Positions 6,480 through 9,007 of a stretch of 9,007 nucleotides of DNA are shown in pieces. The stretch's first letter is position 1. Every line of letters starts with the position of its first letter. Location: the NCBI GenBank assembly GCA_001801665.1, contig MGYH01000011.1:29135-38141 (forward strand), read 5' to 3'. A model generated the notes under the pieces. That model saw only the letters and a list, made by a program, of their open reading frames with translations. It was not told the origin of the DNA and ran no database searches. Source of the DNA: Gammaproteobacteria bacterium RIFCSPHIGHO2_12_FULL_45_12 (GTDB lineage: Bacteria > Pseudomonadota > Gammaproteobacteria > DSM-16500). Made by a program: the position numbers and the translations under genes.

Positions 6480-8111
6480 TTAATTAGGCTGGATGAGGCT
6501 TGCCGGTGCTGGGCCAAGAACACGCGTTAGTTCATGGTGTGTGGTGATGCCCGCGGCCACTTTTTCAAGCCCCGCTTCATGCAGTGTCATGAAGGGTTGG
6601 CCATGTTTAAGTTGCTCAAATAAGGAAGAAGACAATTTTTGACGGGCGGAAGAAGCGGTGGAAGAAACGGATAAACATTCAAAAATGCCAATGCGACCCC
6701 TATAACCACTGCACTGCGCAGTGCAGGAAGATTGTTTTTCCTTGCAAAAGGGGCAGCAGCATCTGACAAGCCGTTGTGCGAGGATGAGCGAGACAGTGCT
6801 CATGATTTGATGTGAGTCGCATCCGAGTGATTGCAAACGTTGCACGGTATCAAGGCTGTGATTGGCATGCAAGGTGGCTAAAACCAAATGGCCAGTTTGT
6901 GCGGCTTGCAGCGCAATGCTGGCGGTTTCTGCATCACGAATTTCACCTATCATGATGATGTCTGGGTCTTGTCGTAAAAAATGTTTGAGTGTTGTGCCAA
7001 AACTCAAGCCGATGGCGGGATGTACATTGACTTGATGTATGCCAGCCAAGTTGATTTCAACGGGCTCTTCCAGTGTTAAAATATTTTTTTCCAGCGTGTT
7101 TAAGGTATTCAGTGCGGCATAAAGCGTGGACGTTTTTCCGCTGCCAGTTGGTCCCGTGACCAGAATAAGTCCTTGAGGTGTTGCAAGTGCTTGACTTAAT
7201 TTATCCTGTTGCCATGTGTTTAAGCCCAGTTCTGTTAATGCCAGTGGTAAGCGGCTGGCATCTAGTAATCGTAACACCATTTTTTCACCTGCCAACGTTG
7301 GGCATGTACTGGTACGTAAGTGAATGGGGGAGTCGGGTGAAAGGGACATGCGCCCGTCTTGTGGAAGGCGATGTTCAGCAATATTCATTTGGGATAATAA
7401 TTTTAAACGTGTGAGGACACGTTTTGCCAGATGCGACGGAATGTAGGTGGATAATTGCAATATGCCATCAATACGGAAGCGAATGCGATATTGTTGTTGA
7501 TGAGGTTCAAGGTGAATATCCGATGCCTGTTTGTAAAGTGCTTCTTTTAAGAGCTGTTCCATGAAGTGACTGACGGGTTCCTGATGGGGCGCTTCTTGCA
7601 CCGGATTTTGTGTTTCCTCAGGTTCCTGAAGTTTTAAATGTGACAGAGTCGTTTCAAGGTGAGAGCGTAAATAATGCGGCTGATAATGCGTTGCAATTAA
7701 CGTTTGCAGCAAGGTTTCGTCAACCAGGGACGGTTTCACCTGGAATCCGGTATGAAAAGCGATGGCGGATAAGGCGGCTTCCTGTGTTGGGTCTGACAGG
7801 CCTAGTTGCAAGTAACCCGCGTTTATTTGTAATGGGATAACGTGATATTGACAAATGAGCGCAGCAGGGACGAGTGTTTGTTTTGCCCATCCCGTATTGA
7901 AATTCTGTAAATCAAACAGGGGAATGACTGCTCGTTTGGCGCAACAACGTAATAACGCCTCGCTGCTAAGTATTTTTTTTTGTACTAAAAAGGCGGTCAG
8001 TGAAAGACCGTTTTGCGCGGCATGATGAAGGGCTGTTTGAGCTTGTTTGGCGGTGAGCAATCCCTCGGCGCATAACCAGTTTGAAAGACCTGACAAGGTT
8101 TCATGACTCAT
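6480..8111 (-). CDS. pilB: Type IV pilus assembly ATPase PilB
   Basis: A 543-residue secretion-superfamily ATPase that powers pilus extension from the cytoplasmic face. The N-terminal T2SSE-N domain covers about 1-145. The ATPase core follows: ASDIHLEP (196-203), the Asp box with FRIDG (212-216), Walker A GPTGSGKT (320-327), Walker B DIIMIGEIRD with catalytic E390, and the His box around H408-H415. A C-terminal zinc site is C453-PF-C456 and C463-TAQ-C467, followed by GYRGRIGIFE. The spacer between the cysteine pairs is only 6 residues, against roughly 25-45 in most homologues. I chose the ATG at 8111, which overlaps pilA by 11 nt, because MSHETLSGLSNWL aligns with normal PilB starts; the upstream ATG at 8168 would add 19 residues lying inside pilA. 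PilB and GspE share this architecture; the neighbouring pilin, pilC and pilD favour PilB. Confidence 0.96.
   Translation of the reverse strand: MSHETLSGLSNWLCAEGLLTAKQAQTALHHAAQNGLSLTAFLVQKKILSSEALLRCCAKRAVIPLFDLQNFNTGWAKQTLVPAALICQYHVIPLQINAGYLQLGLSDPTQEAALSAIAFHTGFQVKPSLVDETLLQTLIATHYQPHYLRSHLETTLSHLKLQEPEETQNPVQEAPHQEPVSHFMEQLLKEALYKQASDIHLEPHQQQYRIRFRIDGILQLSTYIPSHLAKRVLTRLKLLSQMNIAEHRLPQDGRMSLSPDSPIHLRTSTCPTLAGEKMVLRLLDASRLPLALTELGLNTWQQDKLSQALATPQGLILVTGPTGSGKTSTLYAALNTLNTLEKNILTLEEPVEINLAGIHQVNVHPAIGLSFGTTLKHFLRQDPDIIMIGEIRDAETASIALQAAQTGHLVLATLHANHSLDTVQRLQSLGCDSHQIMSTVSLILAQRLVRCCCPFCKEKQSSCTAQCSGYRGRIGIFECLSVSSTASSARQKLSSSLFEQLKHGQPFMTLHEAGLEKVAAGITTHHELTRVLGPAPASLIQPN
6709..6726. 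repeat. 18-bp perfect palindrome inside pilB zinc-loop codons
   Basis: The plus strand reads CTGCACTGCGCAGTGCAG, identical to its reverse complement over all 18 bases. On the coding strand it spells the second cysteine pair of the PilB zinc site, C463 to C467 (CTAQC plus one base). It falls exactly where the protein is shortened compared with homologues. It may mark the joint of an old deletion, or be a chance palindrome. Confidence 0.9.
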
Positions 8112-8508
8112 GGCAGTAACCCAGCGCAAGGCAAGTGCCGCTAACTTGCCAGTGAGCGCCTTCTTCATCAGGCGACAAGCAGTAAGTGGCTTGTTTTAGC
8201 AAGGCTGTCGCCGTGGCCGTAATGACCCCTTTTTCAACAACGATGCTTTGAAGATACTTAAGCTTAAAGTTTGCTTCAGGAATGTCATGCAGGCCATTCG
8301 TCAGCTCGGAAAGTGGAATGGCTTGTTGTAATGCCAGTGAGACAGCCAACTTGTAATTGGCGGTGGCCGTAATGATTTCAGTAAACCGTGCACGTTGTAT
8401 GTAATGCTGGTAAGAAGGGATGGCCATGCTTGTTAATATGCCAATAATGGCGACAACCAGCATTAATTCAATTAATGAAAAACCCTGCTGTGTTAAAACA
8501 CGGCGCAT
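8101..8508 (-). CDS. pilA: Type IV pilin (PilA-like major pilin)
   Basis: A 135-residue prepilin. The leader MRRVLTQQG ends in the glycine required by PilD, and cleavage would leave FSLIELMLVVAIIGILTSMA, the conserved hydrophobic N-terminal helix with the essential Glu at mature position 5. The rest is a short globular domain with cysteines in ATYCLSPDE and in SGTCLALGYC; C-terminal cysteines of this kind form the D-region disulfide loop in pilins. The length is typical of type IVa pilins (about 130-150). I chose the ATG at 8508: it gives a normal six-to-ten-residue leader, has AAGGT (8516-8520) 7 nt upstream, and lies downstream of the only good promoter. The frame stays open up to 8559, but that would add 17 non-conserved residues. 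The stop overlaps the start of pilB by 11 nt. Lack of other pilin genes nearby makes it the best candidate for the main subunit, though it could be a minor pilin. Confidence 0.93.
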   Translation of the reverse strand: MRRVLTQQGFSLIELMLVVAIIGILTSMAIPSYQHYIQRARFTEIITATANYKLAVSLALQQAIPLSELTNGLHDIPEANFKLKYLQSIVVEKGVITATATALLKQATYCLSPDEEGAHWQVSGTCLALGYCHES

Positions 8509-8515
8509 GCTGTTT

Positions 8516-8520
8516 ACCTT
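8516..8520 (-). promoter_or_regulatory. Ribosome-binding site deciding the pilA start
   Basis: AAGGT on the minus strand lies 7 nt before the ATG at 8508. It supports this start over the in-frame TTG at 8559 and the ATG right after it. Confidence 0.7.
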
Positions 8521-8541
8521 GTATCGTGAGGAAAGATCAGG

Positions 8542-8570
8542 ACTATAAGCCGCCATCAAGGTAAGGGCAA
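8542..8570 (-). promoter_or_regulatory. Sigma70-like promoter of the pilA-pilB-pilC-pilD-coaE unit
   Basis: The minus strand has TTGCCC (8565-8570, four of six matches to TTGACA), a 17-bp spacer, and TATAGT (8542-8547, five of six matches to TATAAT). Transcription would start near 8535, about 27 nt before the pilA ATG at 8508. No sigma54-type GG-N10-GC element of the kind that controls pilA in Pseudomonas was found in the 300 bp upstream. Confidence 0.55.
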
Positions 8571-8585
8571 TGCCGTAGAATTTGC

Positions 8586-8599
8586 GTCATGCACATGAC
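8586..8599. promoter_or_regulatory. Perfect 6-2-6 palindrome upstream of pilA, candidate operator
   Basis: The plus strand reads GTCATG-CA-CATGAC; each six-base arm is the exact reverse complement of the other. It begins 15 bp upstream of the pilA -35 box and is centred near -57 relative to the predicted start of transcription, a usual place for an activator. It does not match the CRP or FNR consensus. The regulator is unknown, and a chance palindrome cannot be excluded. Confidence 0.35.
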
Positions 8600-8846
8600 A
8601 ATTAAATTCCGCAATGGCATCGGTTACGATATCATCCATATTTGTGGTGACGTGAATGAGGTGGGCGGTTTGGGCGTTGGCGTAGAGGAAAAGGCATGGG
8701 GCAAAAGTGATGCTGCCATGTTGTGGCGGCTAATTTGCCAGAGCCTGGTTTAAAGCAAGCTGTCGCGCGGGGCGTGGTCTTTTTGGGGCGGAGCATTATT
8801 TTAAAAAGGCATGGCATTCATGCTGGTAGTTGCCTGCATTTTTCAT
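8600..8846. other. Stretch without a convincing gene between the pilA promoter and the tRNA-Thr promoter
   Basis: About 250 bp without a gene I can support. On the plus strand a 52-codon frame (8595-8753) has no ribosome-binding site; its translation contains GIGYDIIH and GKSDAAML, faintly like the start of IspF (see findings). On the minus strand the same DNA is open from about 8737 to 8556 with a hydrophobic, signal-peptide-like APCLFLYANAQTAH segment and then NMDDIVTDAIAEFNCHVHD, but it has no start codon before 8639. Either could be the remnant of a decayed gene, or both may be chance. Confidence 0.4.
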
Positions 8847-8852
8847 TATACT
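8847..8852 (+). promoter_or_regulatory. -10 element and GC-rich discriminator for tRNA-Thr
   Basis: TATACT matches TATAAT in five of six bases and is followed by CCCCCCTGCC. A GC-rich discriminator right after the -10 is typical of stable-RNA promoters under stringent control. Initiation would fall near 8859, about 26 nt before the mature tRNA. No good -35 is seen at 16-18 bp; the TTGCCT at 8830-8835 is too close (11 bp). Confidence 0.45.
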
Positions 8853-8869
8853 CCCCCCTGCCTTATATG

Positions 8870-8884
8870 GGCATGCTTTAGCAT

Positions 8885-8887
<3 letters not shown>
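8870..8887 (+). other. Leader hairpin overlapping the 5' end of tRNA-Thr
   Basis: GGCATGC (8870-8876), loop TTTA, GCATGCC (8881-8887): a perfect 7-bp stem with a 4-nt loop. The last three bases of the 3' arm are the first three bases of the mature tRNA, so this hairpin and the acceptor stem cannot form together in the precursor. Confidence 0.75.
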
Positions 8888-8957
<70 letters not shown>

Positions 8958-9007
8958 TCAGTATAAACAATAGGTTAGGAAGCGAATTTAAAATTTGAAA
9001 GTTTGTG

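Noticed and set aside
8112..8168. Longer pilB start at the ATG of 8168 (19 extra residues)
   Set aside because: The extension lies within pilA codons, has no ribosome-binding site, and PilB homologues begin at the MSHETLSG-like position.
8509..8559. Longer pilA start at the TTG of 8559 (17 extra residues)
   Set aside because: The added residues are not leader-like, the predicted -10 box lies inside this stretch, and the ATG at 8508 has a good ribosome-binding site and a normal prepilin leader.
8640..8760. Sigma54 promoter for pilA (TGGCAG...TTTGC on the minus strand)
   Set aside because: The GG and GC dinucleotides are 13 bp apart instead of the required 10.
8632..8817. 61-residue minus-strand open frame upstream of pilA
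   Set aside because: It is basic and proline-rich without a recognisable motif or ribosome-binding site, and composition looks like non-coding DNA.
8958..9007. Integrated element attached at the tRNA-Thr 3' end
   Set aside because: The downstream sequence is AT-rich, but no integrase or repeat of the tRNA end is visible in the 50 bp available.

Overview
The window looks like a chromosomal segment from a gammaproteobacterium, most likely of the order Legionellales (Coxiella/Legionella-like). This rests on the conserved cluster pilA-pilB-pilC-pilD-coaE-zapD-yacG, moderate GC, and a large ankyrin-repeat protein next to it, as is common in host-associated members of that order. The taxonomic placement is an inference; no 16S rRNA or other marker is present.

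Layout from left to right. Positions 1-279 (+) hold the last 92 codons of a DEAD-box RNA helicase of the RhlE type. It converges, with a 22-nt gap, on a 791-residue ankyrin-repeat protein (302-2677, minus). That protein has an N-terminal half of about 400 residues that I cannot assign and 11 tandem 34-residue repeats. It has its own sigma70-like promoter. The rest, up to 8508, is on the minus strand and reads from right to left: pilA (major-pilin-like), pilB (extension ATPase), pilC (platform protein), pilD (prepilin peptidase), coaE (dephospho-CoA kinase), then zapD (FtsZ-bundling factor) and yacG (small zinc protein, DNA gyrase inhibitor).

The four pil genes and coaE are chained by an 11-nt overlap, a 0-nt junction, a 1-nt TGATG overlap and a 7-nt gap, so they are very probably one transcript. 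A sigma70-like promoter lies just upstream of pilA, with a perfect 6-2-6 palindrome further upstream as a candidate operator. zapD-yacG look like a second transcript from an extended -10 promoter in the 95-nt gap after coaE. PilD would cleave and N-methylate the pilin, PilB and PilC would drive and anchor assembly; no secretin, pilM-Q or pilT is in the window.

The right end has about 290 bp without a convincing gene, then a tRNA-Thr(CGT) on the plus strand at 8885-8957 with a GC-rich discriminator promoter and a leader hairpin that pairs with the first three bases of the mature tRNA. I did not find a clearly new multi-gene system. The items most worth a second look are the unassigned N-terminal half and mosaic repeat array of the ankyrin protein, a shortened zinc loop in PilB that coincides with an 18-bp perfect palindrome, and the tRNA leader.
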